Shown in pieces: positions 35,538 through 44,369 of a stretch of DNA of 64,000 nt. Position 1 is the stretch's first letter; the number at the start of each line of letters is the position of its first letter. The position numbers and the translations under genes were made by a program. The notes under the pieces were generated by a model. The model was not told the DNA's origin. It was given only the letters and a program-made list of their open reading frames with translations, and ran no database searches. Source of the DNA: Nocardioides cynanchi (GTDB lineage Bacteria > Actinomycetota > Actinomycetes > Propionibacteriales > Nocardioidaceae); contig NZ_CP044344.1 of the NCBI RefSeq assembly GCF_008761635.1, forward strand, positions 2,790,001 to 2,854,000, in the 5' to 3' direction.

Positions 35538-35656
35538 GTCTCTTTGCGCCGACTCAGCGGCCCGGGGGTGCCTCTTTGCGCCGACTCAGCGGCCTGGGGG
35601 TGCCTCTTTGCGCCGACTCAGCGGCCTGGGGGAGCCTCTATGCGCCGAGTCAGCGT
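35538..35656. repeat. 32-bp tandem repeat, about 3.7 copies
   Basis: Units start at 35538, 35570, 35602 and 35634 and contain CTCTTTGCGCCGACTCAGCG followed by GCCTGGGGGT. The last is shortened and ends at the lipoprotein stop. Copies are nearly identical, differing by single bases. There are no spacers, so it is not a CRISPR array. It fills most of the 232-base gap between divergent and convergent genes. Confidence 0.9.
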
Positions 35657-36366
35657 CACTGGCCGGGGATCACCGCGACCTCGGAGGGTGCCGGTGTCGT
35701 GATCGCCAGCGGGGTGTCGAAGTCGGAGAAGACGAGGGTGCCCGGCGAGGTGCCGTCGGTGACCGCGAGCTTCAGCACGTGGTGGGGCGAGCTGGTGGCC
35801 ACCCAGGCGGAGACGATGTCGCCCTGCTTGGACTTCCCCCGCACCTGGACCGCCGCCGTGCCGCCGACCTCGGAGGTGCCGACCACCGTGCTGCTCCGCG
35901 TCTGCGTGTCGTTGCCGGGCGTGAGCTTGCTCAGCAGGTTGTCGAGGTCGCAGACCTTGCTCAGCCCCGACGACAGCGGGATCGAGACCCACTTGTCGCC
36001 CACGATCTTCTCGATCTGGGCCGCCTGGGCCGCTCCCTGCTGCTCCCAGAACGCATGGTCCGGCTTCATCCACGCCTTGCCGTCGGAGGCGAGGATCTGC
36101 GCGGTCCCCCGTCCGATCGTGAACGAGCCCTGGCACTGGCCCGCCGTCGAGGAGCCGAGGTCGACGTGGATCTGCTTGCCGCCGCTGGTGACGTCGCCGC
36201 TGAAGTGCAGCGACGTCACGGCCCCCATGTCGGTGGTCGCGGCGGACATGATCTGCGGCCCGGACTCGTCGGCGAACGACGTACCGCCACCGCCCCCACC
36301 ACCCCCGCACGCGCCGGTGAGCAGGGCCGCTCCGGCCACCGTCACGACCCACCCGCGTGCACCCAT
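35656..36366 (-). CDS. LppX/LprAFG-like lipoprotein
   Basis: This 236-residue protein has a signal peptide with a probable lipidation site (AALLTGAC followed by a run of eight glycines). The mature part has alternating strands (VTSLHFSGDVTSGGKQIHVD, GQCQGSFTIGRGTAQILASD) of the LolA/LppX half-barrel type that carries lipids across the envelope. The assignment is by pattern of SxHFSG strands and DGKAWMKPDHAFW; it is not certain. GGAGGACG lies before the ATG. Confidence 0.8.
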   Translation of the reverse strand: MGARGWVVTVAGAALLTGACGGGGGGGGTSFADESGPQIMSAATTDMGAVTSLHFSGDVTSGGKQIHVDLGSSTAGQCQGSFTIGRGTAQILASDGKAWMKPDHAFWEQQGAAQAAQIEKIVGDKWVSIPLSSGLSKVCDLDNLLSKLTPGNDTQTRSSTVVGTSEVGGTAAVQVRGKSKQGDIVSAWVATSSPHHVLKLAVTDGTSPGTLVFSDFDTPLAITTPAPSEVAVIPGQ

Positions 36367-36470
36367 CGACGTCCTCCGGCTCACTCGGCCGAGGGGGTCC
36401 CGGCGAGAAGAGCACATCAGACCACGCAACCCCGGTGCGCGGCTCACCCGTCCGGCCGGGCCGAGGTGCC

Positions 36471-36476
36471 TACGCT
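36471..36476 (+). promoter_or_regulatory. -10 box of the FAD oxidase gene (leaderless)
   Basis: TACGCT lies six bases before the GTG at 36483 and supports that start over the in-frame ATG far upstream at 36357, which would overlap the divergent lipoprotein start. Confidence 0.55.
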
Positions 36477-36482
36477 GGTCGG

Positions 36483-38030
36483 GTGACGGGGCGCAGCGGA
36501 CGGGTCGGCCGACGCGGGGTCGTGCTGGCCGGGCTTGCAGGCGCCGCCGGCGCGTGCGCACCGCACGACGCCCAGCCGCCGCGGGACACCCCGGCACCAC
36601 CGGTCTCACCCGACGGCATCGCCTCGTCGCCACGCGGCCCTGGTGCCGCCGACTGGCGCCGCCTGGCCCGTTCGGTCTCCGGCACGCTCGCCCGGCCCGG
36701 CTCCGCGTCGTACGACGTGGTGAGGCTGACCCAGAACCCGCGGTACGACGGCGCCCGGCCCCTGGCCGTGCTCTCGGTCGCCGGCGCCCGCGACATCGCG
36801 ACCGGGCTGGCCTTCGCACGGGACCACGGCCTCCCGCTGGCCATCCGCTCCGGAGGGCACAGCTACCCGGGGTGGTCGGCCGGCAACGGGCGGCTGGTCC
36901 TCGACCTGCGCGCACTGCACGGGGTCGCCCTGAGCGGGACCTCCGCGACGATCGGTGCCGGCGCCCCCCTCGTCACGGTGTACGACGTGCTGGGCACGCG
37001 GGGCCGCGGCGTCGCGGGCGGCTCGTGCCCGACAGTCGGCATCGGCGGACTCACCCAGGGCGGCGGGGTCGGCGTGCTGACCCGAGCCCACGGCCTCACC
37101 AGCGACGCCGTGACCTCGATGCGGGTGGTGCTGGCCGACGGCAGCATCGCGACCGCGAGTGCCGACCACGAGCCCGACCTGTTCTGGGCCCTGCGCGGCG
37201 GCGGGGGCGGGCATCTCGGTGTCGTCACGTCGTTCACGATGTCGACCTTCGCGGCGCCGACGATCACCCGCGCCTTCCTGGCCTGGCCGTTCTCCGCGGC
37301 GCACGACGTCGTGCCCCGGTGGCTCGCCACCGCCCCCACCGCCGACCGACGGCTGTGGTCGACCCTCAAGCTGCTCGGCGGCGCGACCCATCCCACCGGA
37401 CCGGCCCTGAGCGTGTCGGCGACGTGGACCGGCCAGCCCGCGGGGCTCGACACCGCGCTGCGGCCCTTCTTCTCGGCCGTGCCGACGCCCGCGACCGACG
37501 CCCGGCACACCGAGAGCTACCGTGACACGATGCTCGCCTTCGCGGGCTGCTCCTCGATCCCGGTGGGCCGGTGCCACACCGGGAGCGGCGGCTCGCTGCC
37601 GCGCGAGGCGTTCGCCGCCACCTCGCACATCATCCCCGGCGACCACGTGGACGTCACCACGCTGCTGGCCCGGGTGCACGCCGCCCAGGGCAGCGGGCTG
37701 AAGGAGGCCGGCATCTCCCTCGATGCGCTGGGCGGGGCCGTCGACGACATCGGCGCGGGCGAGACCGCCTTCGGCCACCGCGGCGCCCTGGCAACGGTGC
37801 AGTACACCGCCACCTACACCTCCGGCCCGGCCACCCCCGCGCTGAGCTACGTGCGCGCCTTCCGCGACGCGATGACCCCCAGCTGGGGTCACGGCGCCTA
37901 CGTCAACTACGCCGACCCCTCGCTGGCGGGCTACCAGCGGGCCTACTTCGGTGCCAACGCCGCCCGCCTCGCCGCGGCCCGCACGTCGTACGACCCGCAG
38001 CACGTGTTCACCCAGCCGCAGGACTACTGA
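36483..38030 (+). CDS. Secreted BBE-type FAD-dependent oxidase (bicovalent flavin)
   Basis: This 515-residue oxidoreductase has a twin-arginine-like leader (RRGVVLAGLAGAAGACAP, which could also be a lipobox), an FAD_binding_4 domain and a C-terminal BBE segment (YVNYADPSLAGYQRAYFGAN). RSGGHSYPGWS contains the histidine, and GSCPTVGIGGLT the cysteine, that attach FAD at two points in berberine-bridge-type enzymes. Such enzymes oxidise sugars, alkaloids or alcohols with oxygen. Substrate unknown. It is a single gene with its own leaderless promoter, and ends four bases from the sirtuin stop. Confidence 0.88.
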   Translation: MTGRSGRVGRRGVVLAGLAGAAGACAPHDAQPPRDTPAPPVSPDGIASSPRGPGAADWRRLARSVSGTLARPGSASYDVVRLTQNPRYDGARPLAVLSVAGARDIATGLAFARDHGLPLAIRSGGHSYPGWSAGNGRLVLDLRALHGVALSGTSATIGAGAPLVTVYDVLGTRGRGVAGGSCPTVGIGGLTQGGGVGVLTRAHGLTSDAVTSMRVVLADGSIATASADHEPDLFWALRGGGGGHLGVVTSFTMSTFAAPTITRAFLAWPFSAAHDVVPRWLATAPTADRRLWSTLKLLGGATHPTGPALSVSATWTGQPAGLDTALRPFFSAVPTPATDARHTESYRDTMLAFAGCSSIPVGRCHTGSGGSLPREAFAATSHIIPGDHVDVTTLLARVHAAQGSGLKEAGISLDALGGAVDDIGAGETAFGHRGALATVQYTATYTSGPATPALSYVRAFRDAMTPSWGHGAYVNYADPSLAGYQRAYFGANAARLAAARTSYDPQHVFTQPQDY

Positions 38031-38033
38031 GCC

Positions 38034-38726
38034 CTACTCGCCGAGCACCTCGTCCACCCACTGCGGGACGAGCAGGGATGCCGGCCCGCGGCGGACCTCG
38101 TGGAAGCGGGAGGCGTTGGCGCTCGCGTCGAGGTTGAGCTCGATCGTGCGGGCTCCACGCGCGGCGGCGAGCTCGCCGAGCCCGGCGGCCGGATAGACCA
38201 GGCCCGACGTCCCGATCGCGCAGAAGACGTCCGCCGCCTCGACGGCCTCGAGGACCTCGGGCATCCAGTACGGCGGCTCGCCGAACCAGACGATGTCCGG
38301 TCGCAGAGCCCGGACGGCGCAGGACGGGCACGGCGGGGCGGAGCCGAGGCTGCCCTCCCACAGGTGCCGGGCGCCGCAGGCCAGGCACCAGGCGGAGCGG
38401 AGCTCGCCGTGCAGGTGCACCACCCGCCCGGAGCCGCCCCGCTCGTGCAGGTCGTCGACGTTCTGGGTGATCAGGAACAGGTCGTCGCCCAGCGCCGCCT
38501 CGAGCTGGGCCAGGGCCTCGTGCGCGGCGTTCGGGCGGACGCCGAGCAGGGCCGCGCGCCGGGCGTCGTAGAAGCGGTGCACCAGCAGGGGGTCGCGCTG
38601 GTAGGCCTCGGGGGTGGCGACGTCCTCCGGACGGTGCCCCTCCCACAGGCCGTCGGCGTCACGGAAGGTCCGCAGACCGCTCTCCGCCGAGATCCCGGCT
38701 CCGGTCAGGACGACGACGCGTGGCAC
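38034..38726 (-). CDS. cobB: NAD-dependent protein deacylase (class III sirtuin)
   Basis: This 230-residue sirtuin has the NAD motif GAGISAESGLRTFR, TQNVDDLH, catalytic H106 (VHLHG) and two zinc pairs, C114/C117 and C133/C136. Y53 and R56 (FYDARR) form the YxxR pair that recognises succinyl and malonyl groups in SIRT5-like enzymes, so desuccinylation is the likely activity. The GTG at 38726 is confirmed by TAGCGT six bases before it. Confidence 0.94.
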   Translation of the reverse strand: MPRVVVLTGAGISAESGLRTFRDADGLWEGHRPEDVATPEAYQRDPLLVHRFYDARRAALLGVRPNAAHEALAQLEAALGDDLFLITQNVDDLHERGGSGRVVHLHGELRSAWCLACGARHLWEGSLGSAPPCPSCAVRALRPDIVWFGEPPYWMPEVLEAVEAADVFCAIGTSGLVYPAAGLGELAAARGARTIELNLDASANASRFHEVRRGPASLLVPQWVDEVLGE

Positions 38727-38732
38727 GACCTC

Positions 38733-38738
38733 ACGCTA
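38733..38738 (-). promoter_or_regulatory. -10 box of the sirtuin gene (leaderless)
   Basis: TAGCGT ends six bases before the GTG at 38726; the box lies between the sirtuin and the end of the reductase gene upstream. Confidence 0.55.
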
Positions 38739-38741
38739 TGC

Positions 38742-39458
38742 CTATCGGTACTCGGGGTTCTCGTAGTCGAACCGCCTGCCGGTGTCCCAGGCCGAGCGCT
38801 GGTTGCCGTACGCCGGCACGCCACCTGCACTCTTCAACATCTGGGCCAGGTGCATCAGGTTCCATGTCATGAAGGTGGTGTTGCGGTTGGTGAAGTCGTT
38901 CTCGGGGCCACCGCTCCCCTCGTCGAGGTACGACGGCCCGGGGCCGGCCTCGCCGATCCACCCCGCGTCCGCCTGGGGCGGGATCGTGTAGCCGATGTGC
39001 TGCAACGTGTAGAGCACGTTGTGCGCGCAGTGCTTGATGCCGTCCTCGTTGCCGGTGATCAGGCAGCCACCGACCCGCCCGTAGTAGAGGTACTGGTCGC
39101 GGTCGTTGAGCAGGTGCGACCCGCCGTACAACCGCTCATGCACCCGCTTCATCACCGAGCTGTTGTCGCCGAGCCAGATCGGTCCGGCCAGCACCAGGAT
39201 GTCGGCGGCCAGGACCTTCTCGAAGATCTCCGGCCAGTCGTCGGTCTCCCAGCCGTGCTCGCGCATGTCCGGCCAGACCCCGGTGGCGATGTCGTGGTCG
39301 ATGGCGCGCACGACGTCGACGCTGACGCCGTGCTTCTCCATGATGTGGCGGCTCGCATCCACCAGCGCCTGGGTGTTGCTCGGCTCCGGTGACTTCTTGA
39401 GCGTGCAGTTGATGAACAGTGCGCGGAGCCCGGTGAAGTCGTACGTCGTCTCGGTCAT
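38742..39458 (-). CDS. Flavodoxin-like NADPH-dependent FMN reductase
   Basis: This 238-residue protein has a flavodoxin fold: strand LRALFINCTLKKSPEPSNTQ with a phosphate-binding loop, DILVLAGPIWLGDNSSVMKR for the flavin ring and GGCLITGNEDGIKHCA for the next strand. This matches the multimeric NADPH-dependent FMN reductase family. The C-terminal AWDTGRRFDYENPEYR is characteristic of these actinobacterial forms. The start MTETTYDF at 39458 gives family length; CACAGT six bases upstream could be a weak leaderless box. No partner oxygenase is adjacent. Confidence 0.88.
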   Translation of the reverse strand: MTETTYDFTGLRALFINCTLKKSPEPSNTQALVDASRHIMEKHGVSVDVVRAIDHDIATGVWPDMREHGWETDDWPEIFEKVLAADILVLAGPIWLGDNSSVMKRVHERLYGGSHLLNDRDQYLYYGRVGGCLITGNEDGIKHCAHNVLYTLQHIGYTIPPQADAGWIGEAGPGPSYLDEGSGGPENDFTNRNTTFMTWNLMHLAQMLKSAGGVPAYGNQRSAWDTGRRFDYENPEYR

Positions 39459-39591
39459 GGAGCAACTGTGGCGTGCCCGAGGAGTGGCGACAATCACTGC
39501 CAGGTGACCAAAGGGTGACGGATTCGAACGATGCCCGGGCCGTGTGGTGGGATCCACGGGACGGGCCTTCGGCCCAGGAACGGGAGGCACC

Positions 39592-41778
39592 ATGGAGGTC
39601 TGGCCGGGTACGGCGTACCCGCTCGGCGCCACTTTCGACGGCAGCGGCACCAACTTCGCGGTGTTCAGCGAGGTCGCCGAGCAGGTCGAGCTCTGCCTCT
39701 TCGACGACGACCGGGTCGAGACGCGGGTCGCGCTGACCGAGATCGACGCGTTCGTCTGGCACTGCTACCTGCCCGCCGTCCAGCCCGGACAGCGCTACGG
39801 CTACCGCGTGCACGGCCCGTACGACATCGAGAAGGGAGTGCGCTGCAACCCGCAGAAGCTGCTCCTGGACCCCTACGCCAAGGCCACCGCCGGCGAGATC
39901 GACTGGGACCAGTCACTGTACGGCTACACCTTCGGCGACCCGGACTCCCGCAACGACGACGACTCCGCGGCGCACATGACGCTGGGCGTCGTGGTCAACC
40001 CCTTCTTCGACTGGGAGGGCGACCGCCGCCCCAACATCCCCTACAACGAGACGCTGATCTACGAGGCGCACGTGAAGGGGCTCACCGAGCTGCATCCCGA
40101 CGTGCCCGACGACCTGCGCGGCACCTACGCCGGGCTCGGCCACCCCGCCGTGACCGAGCACCTGACCCGGCTCGGCGTCACCGCGATCGAGCTGATGCCG
40201 GTGCACCAGTTCGTGCAGGACAGCACGCTGCTGGAGAAGGGGCTGCGCAACTACTGGGGCTACAACACCCTGGGCTTCCTGGCTCCGCACGCCGACTACG
40301 CCTCGGCCGGCCAGGTCGGCCACCAGGTGCAGGAGTTCAAGTCGATGGTGCGGTCGATGCACGACGCCGGCATCGAGGTGATCCTGGACGTCGTCTACAA
40401 CCACACCGCCGAGGGCAACCATCTCGGCCCGACGCTCAGCTTCCGCGGCCTCGACAACCCGGCGTACTACCGGCTCGTCGAGGACGACCTGCAGTACTAC
40501 ATGGACTACACCGGCACCGGGAACTCCCTCAACGTCCGGCACCCGCACTCGCTCCAGCTGATCATGGACTCCCTGCGCTACTGGGTCACCGAGATGCACG
40601 TCGACGGCTTCCGCTTCGACCTCGCCGCCGCCCTGGCCCGTGAGTTCTACGACGTCGACCGCCTCTCGACGTTCTTCGAGCTCGTGCAGCAGGACCCGGT
40701 CGTCAGCCAGGTGAAGCTGATCGCCGAGCCGTGGGACGTCGGCCCGGGTGGCTACCAGGTCGGCAACTTCCCGCCGCAGTGGACCGAGTGGAACGGCGCC
40801 TACCGCGACACGGTCCGCGACTTCTGGCGCGGCGAGCCCTCGCTGGGCGAGTTCGCCAGCCGGCTCGCCGGCTCCTCGGACCTCTACGAGAACTCCGGCC
40901 GCCGGCCAGTCGCGAGCATCAACTTCGTGACCGCCCACGACGGGTTCACCCTGCGCGACCTGGTGTCCTACAACGACAAGCACAACGACGCCAACGGCGA
41001 GGACGGCAACGACGGCGAGAGCCACAACCGCTCGTGGAACCACGGCGTCGAGGGCCCGACCGACGACCCCGAGATCCTCGAGCTGCGGTCACGGCAGCAG
41101 CGCAACTTCATCACCACGCTGCTGCTCAGCCAGGGCGTGCCGATGCTGCTGCACGGCGACGAGGCCGGCCGCACCCAGGACGGCAACAACAACACCTACG
41201 CCCAGGACTCCGAGATCGCGTGGATGCACTGGGACGAGCTCGACGAGCCGCTGGTCGAGTTCACGGCCAACGTCTCCAGGCTGCGCCGCGACCACCCGAC
41301 GTTCCGCCGCAAGCGCTTCTTCACCGGTACGACGGTCCGCACCGGCAGCGGGGAGGGCGAGCGGCTCAACGACATCGTGTGGCTGCACCCGGCCGGACAC
41401 CCGTTCGAGGACGGCGACTGGACCGCGGCGGACGCCCGGTCGATCGGCATGTACCTCAACGGGCACGGGATCCCTGGGCTCGACGCCCGCGGGGGCGCGA
41501 TCACCGACGACCACTTCCTGCTGTACTTCAACGCCTCCGGCGACGACGTGATGGTGACGCTGCCGTCCGAGGAGTACGCCGCGGCCTGGGACGTCGAGAT
41601 CGACACCGCCGGCACCGAGCGCGCCGACGAGCCCCTGGCGGCCGGCGCCACCTCGATCCTCGGTGGGCGCAGCGTGCTGGTGCTGCGCGAGCACACCACG
41701 GCCGTCGTCACCCAGGACTCCTCGGTCGCCGCGTCGGTCGCCGCGTCGGTCGCCGCAACCGCCGAACGGGCCGGATGA
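39592..41778 (+). CDS. glgX: Glycogen debranching enzyme (GlgX/TreX)
   Basis: This 728-residue GH13 isoamylase-type enzyme hydrolyses alpha-1,6 branches of glycogen, supplying linear maltodextrins for treY. It has an N-terminal CBM48 (YPLGATFDGSGTNFAVFSE) and a barrel with nucleophile D in DGFRFDLAAAL, acid E in LIAEPWDVGPGGYQVG and a third D in FVTAHDGFTLRDLVSYN. GGGAGG precedes the ATG at 39592. The last 20 residues contain a VAAS repeat coded by three 12-bp units (41722-41757). It overlaps treY by ATGA. Confidence 0.96.
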   Translation: MEVWPGTAYPLGATFDGSGTNFAVFSEVAEQVELCLFDDDRVETRVALTEIDAFVWHCYLPAVQPGQRYGYRVHGPYDIEKGVRCNPQKLLLDPYAKATAGEIDWDQSLYGYTFGDPDSRNDDDSAAHMTLGVVVNPFFDWEGDRRPNIPYNETLIYEAHVKGLTELHPDVPDDLRGTYAGLGHPAVTEHLTRLGVTAIELMPVHQFVQDSTLLEKGLRNYWGYNTLGFLAPHADYASAGQVGHQVQEFKSMVRSMHDAGIEVILDVVYNHTAEGNHLGPTLSFRGLDNPAYYRLVEDDLQYYMDYTGTGNSLNVRHPHSLQLIMDSLRYWVTEMHVDGFRFDLAAALAREFYDVDRLSTFFELVQQDPVVSQVKLIAEPWDVGPGGYQVGNFPPQWTEWNGAYRDTVRDFWRGEPSLGEFASRLAGSSDLYENSGRRPVASINFVTAHDGFTLRDLVSYNDKHNDANGEDGNDGESHNRSWNHGVEGPTDDPEILELRSRQQRNFITTLLLSQGVPMLLHGDEAGRTQDGNNNTYAQDSEIAWMHWDELDEPLVEFTANVSRLRRDHPTFRRKRFFTGTTVRTGSGEGERLNDIVWLHPAGHPFEDGDWTAADARSIGMYLNGHGIPGLDARGGAITDDHFLLYFNASGDDVMVTLPSEEYAAAWDVEIDTAGTERADEPLAAGATSILGGRSVLVLREHTTAVVTQDSSVAASVAASVAATAERAG
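41722..41757 (+). repeat. 12-bp triplet repeat at the 3' end of glgX
   Basis: TCGGTCGCCGCG occurs three times in a row (the last ends in A), coding SVAASVAASVAA at the C-terminal tail. Simple slippage repeat outside the enzyme fold. Confidence 0.85.
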
Positions 41779-44369
41779 GCGAGGCCGCGAACGGGTACGG
41801 CGTGCGGATGCGCTCGCCCGTCAACACCTACCGCCTGCAGATCACCGCGGGCTTCGACCTGTTCGCGGCCGCGGAGGTGCTGCCCTACCTCCACGACCTC
41901 GGCGTCGACTGGGTCTACCTCTCCCCGCTGCTCGAGGCCGAGCCCGGGAGCGACCACGGCTACGACGTGGTCGCCCACGACCGGGTCGACCCGGCCCGCG
42001 GAGGTGCCGAGGGTCTGGCCGCGGTGTCGGCCGAGGCGCGGCGCCTGGGGCTCGGGGTGCTGGTCGACATCGTGCCCAACCACGTCGGCATCGCCACCCC
42101 GCACGTCAACGCCGGATGGTGGGACCTGCTCACCCACGGCCGGTCGTCGCGCTACGCCGCGGCCTTCGACGTCGACTGGGACGCCGGTGGTGGCCGGGTG
42201 CGGATCCCGGTGGTCGGTGACGACGACGTGCTGCCCGGCGGCCGGATCGGCCATCTCGCCGTGGTCGGCGACGAGCTGCACTACTTCGACCACCGCTTCC
42301 CCCTCGCGCCGTCCTCGGCGGACGAGCTCTCCTCGGTGGCCGGCGACCCCTCGGTGGTCGAGCGAAGTCGAGACCATCTCGACCCCGACCAGGTGCACGC
42401 CCGCCAGCACTACGAGCTGGTCAGCTGGCGGGTCGCCGACTCGGGGCTCAACTACCGACGGTTCTTCGCGGTCAACAGCCTGGCCGGGATCCGGGTGGAG
42501 GACCGCGCCGTCTTCGACGAGTCCCACGTGGAGATCAGGCGGTGGTTCGACGAGGGCCTGGTCGACGGGCTCCGCGTCGACCATCCCGACGGCCTGCGCG
42601 ACCCCGCGTCGTACCTCGACGACCTGGCCGGACTGACCGGGGGCGCGTACGTGCTCGTGGAGAAGATCCTCGAGCCCGGCGAGCGGCTCGACCCCGCTTG
42701 GGCGACCGCGGGCACCACCGGGTACGACGCCCTGGGCCTGATCGACCGCGTGCTCACCGACCCCGCAGGGGAGGCGCCGCTCACCGCACTCGAGGCCCGG
42801 CTGCACGGTCGGCCCTTCGACTGGCCGGAGCTGATCCACGGCACGAAGCGCGCGGTGGCCGACGGCATCCTGAACTCCGAGGTACGCCGGGTGGTCCGGG
42901 AGGCTGGGGTCGCTACCAGCACCGACGCCCACTCGGTGGTCGAGCGAAGTCGAGACCACGACGACCCCTCGGTGGTCGAGCGGAGTCGAGACCACGACGA
43001 CCCCTCGGTGGTCGAGCGGAGTCGAGACCACGACGACCCCTCGGTGGTCGAGCGAAGTCGAGACCACGACGACCCCTCGGTGGTCGAGCGAAGTCGAGAC
43101 CACGCCTCCCTCGTCGACGCGGTCGCCGAGCTGGTGGCCTGCTTCCCGGTCTACCGCTCCTACCTGCCCGACGGGCACGAGCACCTCGCCCACGCGCTCG
43201 CCGACGCCGGCCGCCGACGTCCCGACCTGGCCGACGCACTGGACGTGCTCGCGCCGATCCTCGGCGACGCCGACCACCCGGCCGCGCTGCGCTTCCAGCA
43301 GACCACCGGTGCGGTGATGGCCAAGGGCGTGGAGGACTGCGCGTTCTACCGCACCTCGCGGCTCACCTCGCTGACCGAGGTCGGCGGCGACCCGAGCGAG
43401 TTCTCTTTCACCGTCGAGGAGTTCCACACCGCGATGGCCGAGCGGCAGCGCGACTGGCCGCAGGCGATGACGACGACGTCCACCCACGACACCAAGCGCG
43501 GTGAGGACGTCCGGGCCCGGATCACCGTGCTGGCCGAGCTCCCCGACGTCTGGGCCGAGACCCTCGACCGGCTGCTGGAGCTCGCACCGCTGCCCGATCC
43601 GGGTTTCGGCAACCTGCTCTGGCAGTCCGTCGTCGGCGCCTGGCCGGCGTCGCGCGAGCGGCTGCACGGCTACGCCGAGAAGGCGATGCGCGAGGCCGGC
43701 GACCGCACGACCTGGACCGAGCCGGATGCCGACTACGAGCAGGCCGTGCACGGCGCCGTCGACGCGGCGTACGACGACGGCGAGGTCCGCTCGGTGCTCG
43801 ACGGCATCGTCGCCCGGATCTCCGGGCCAGGCTGGAGCAACTCGCTGTCGGCGAAGGTGGTCGCCCTGACCATGCCCGGCGTTCCCGACGTCTACCAGGG
43901 CAGCGAGCTGTGGGAGCAGAGCCTGGTCGACCCGGACAACCGGCGCCCGGTCGACTTCGCCCGGCGGACGCAGATGCTGCCGTTCGCGCCCGACGCCAAC
44001 GACGGCCCGGCCACCACGTCTCCGAACGACGACGGCCTGACCAAGCTGCTCGTGACGAGTACGGCACTGACCGCCCGCCGCGACGGCGCACGGCACTTCA
44101 CGACGTACCGACCCCTCAACGCGCGGGGGACGGCCGCCGACCACGTCCTCGCCTTCGACCGGGGCTCCGCGATCACCGTCGTGACCCGGCTGCCGCTCGG
44201 GCTCGAGGCACGGGGCGGGTGGGGGGACACCGAGCTCGACCTCCCCGACGGCCGCTGGATCGAGAGCGTCACCGGGCGCGAGGTGGGGCCCCGTCTCGAC
44301 GACATCCTGGCGGTGCACCCCGTCGCCCTGCTGGTGCTGGACGACCCGGTGGGCGAGGGAGTCGAGTGA
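41775..44369 (+). CDS. treY: Maltooligosyltrehalose synthase with in-frame repeat insertions
   Basis: This 864-residue GH13 enzyme rearranges the reducing-end alpha-1,4 bond of maltodextrin to the alpha,alpha-1,1 bond of trehalose. The barrel starts [20 protein letters not shown], the nucleophile is the first D of [13 protein letters not shown] and the acid is in [22 protein letters not shown] and [15 protein letters not shown] are typical family motifs. Two insertions come from a DNA repeat: one SVVERSRDH at about residues 193-201, and five copies of a 12-residue unit ([12 protein letters not shown]) at about residues 387-443. Both lie in variable regions outside the barrel core, so the enzyme is probably active. 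Coupled by 4-base overlaps to glgX and treZ. Confidence 0.95.
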   Translation: MSEAANGYGVRMRSPVNTYRLQITAGFDLFAAAEVLPYLHDLGVDWVYLSPLLEAEPGSDHGYDVVAHDRVDPARGGAEGLAAVSAEARRLGLGVLVDIVPNHVGIATPHVNAGWWDLLTHGRSSRYAAAFDVDWDAGGGRVRIPVVGDDDVLPGGRIGHLAVVGDELHYFDHRFPLAPSSADELSSVAGDPSVVERSRDHLDPDQVHARQHYELVSWRVADSGLNYRRFFAVNSLAGIRVEDRAVFDESHVEIRRWFDEGLVDGLRVDHPDGLRDPASYLDDLAGLTGGAYVLVEKILEPGERLDPAWATAGTTGYDALGLIDRVLTDPAGEAPLTALEARLHGRPFDWPELIHGTKRAVADGILNSEVRRVVREAGVATSTDAHSVVERSRDHDDPSVVERSRDHDDPSVVERSRDHDDPSVVERSRDHDDPSVVERSRDHASLVDAVAELVACFPVYRSYLPDGHEHLAHALADAGRRRPDLADALDVLAPILGDADHPAALRFQQTTGAVMAKGVEDCAFYRTSRLTSLTEVGGDPSEFSFTVEEFHTAMAERQRDWPQAMTTTSTHDTKRGEDVRARITVLAELPDVWAETLDRLLELAPLPDPGFGNLLWQSVVGAWPASRERLHGYAEKAMREAGDRTTWTEPDADYEQAVHGAVDAAYDDGEVRSVLDGIVARISGPGWSNSLSAKVVALTMPGVPDVYQGSELWEQSLVDPDNRRPVDFARRTQMLPFAPDANDGPATTSPNDDGLTKLLVTSTALTARRDGARHFTTYRPLNARGTAADHVLAFDRGSAITVVTRLPLGLEARGGWGDTELDLPDGRWIESVTGREVGPRLDDILAVHPVALLVLDDPVGEGVE
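42353..42378. repeat. Single in-frame copy of the GGTGGTC palindromic repeat in treY
   Basis: GGTGGTCGAGCGAAGTCGAG followed by ACCATC (right arm with one change) is read as VVERSRDH. The final base changes from the consensus ACCACC. It separates LSSVAGD from the family stretch [15 protein letters not shown]. Confidence 0.85.
42935..43104. repeat. Five-copy 36-bp array of the GGTGGTC palindrome in treY
   Basis: Copies begin at 42935, 42971, 43007, 43043 and 43079, an exact 36-bp period (26-bp palindrome plus a 10-bp spacer ACGACCCCTC). Copies 2 and 3 carry GCGGAG, copies 1, 4 and 5 GCGAAG, so the array grew by duplication of blocks. As 36 is a multiple of three, expansion keeps the reading frame. 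It codes for [12 protein letters not shown] repeats. Confidence 0.95.

Noticed and set aside
35538..35656. CRISPR array in the 35.5-kb gap
   Set aside because: Contiguous tandem units without spacers.
42935..43104. CRISPR array in treY
   Set aside because: Period is 36 bp with an identical 10-bp spacer every time; no unique spacers, no cas genes, and it is in-frame.
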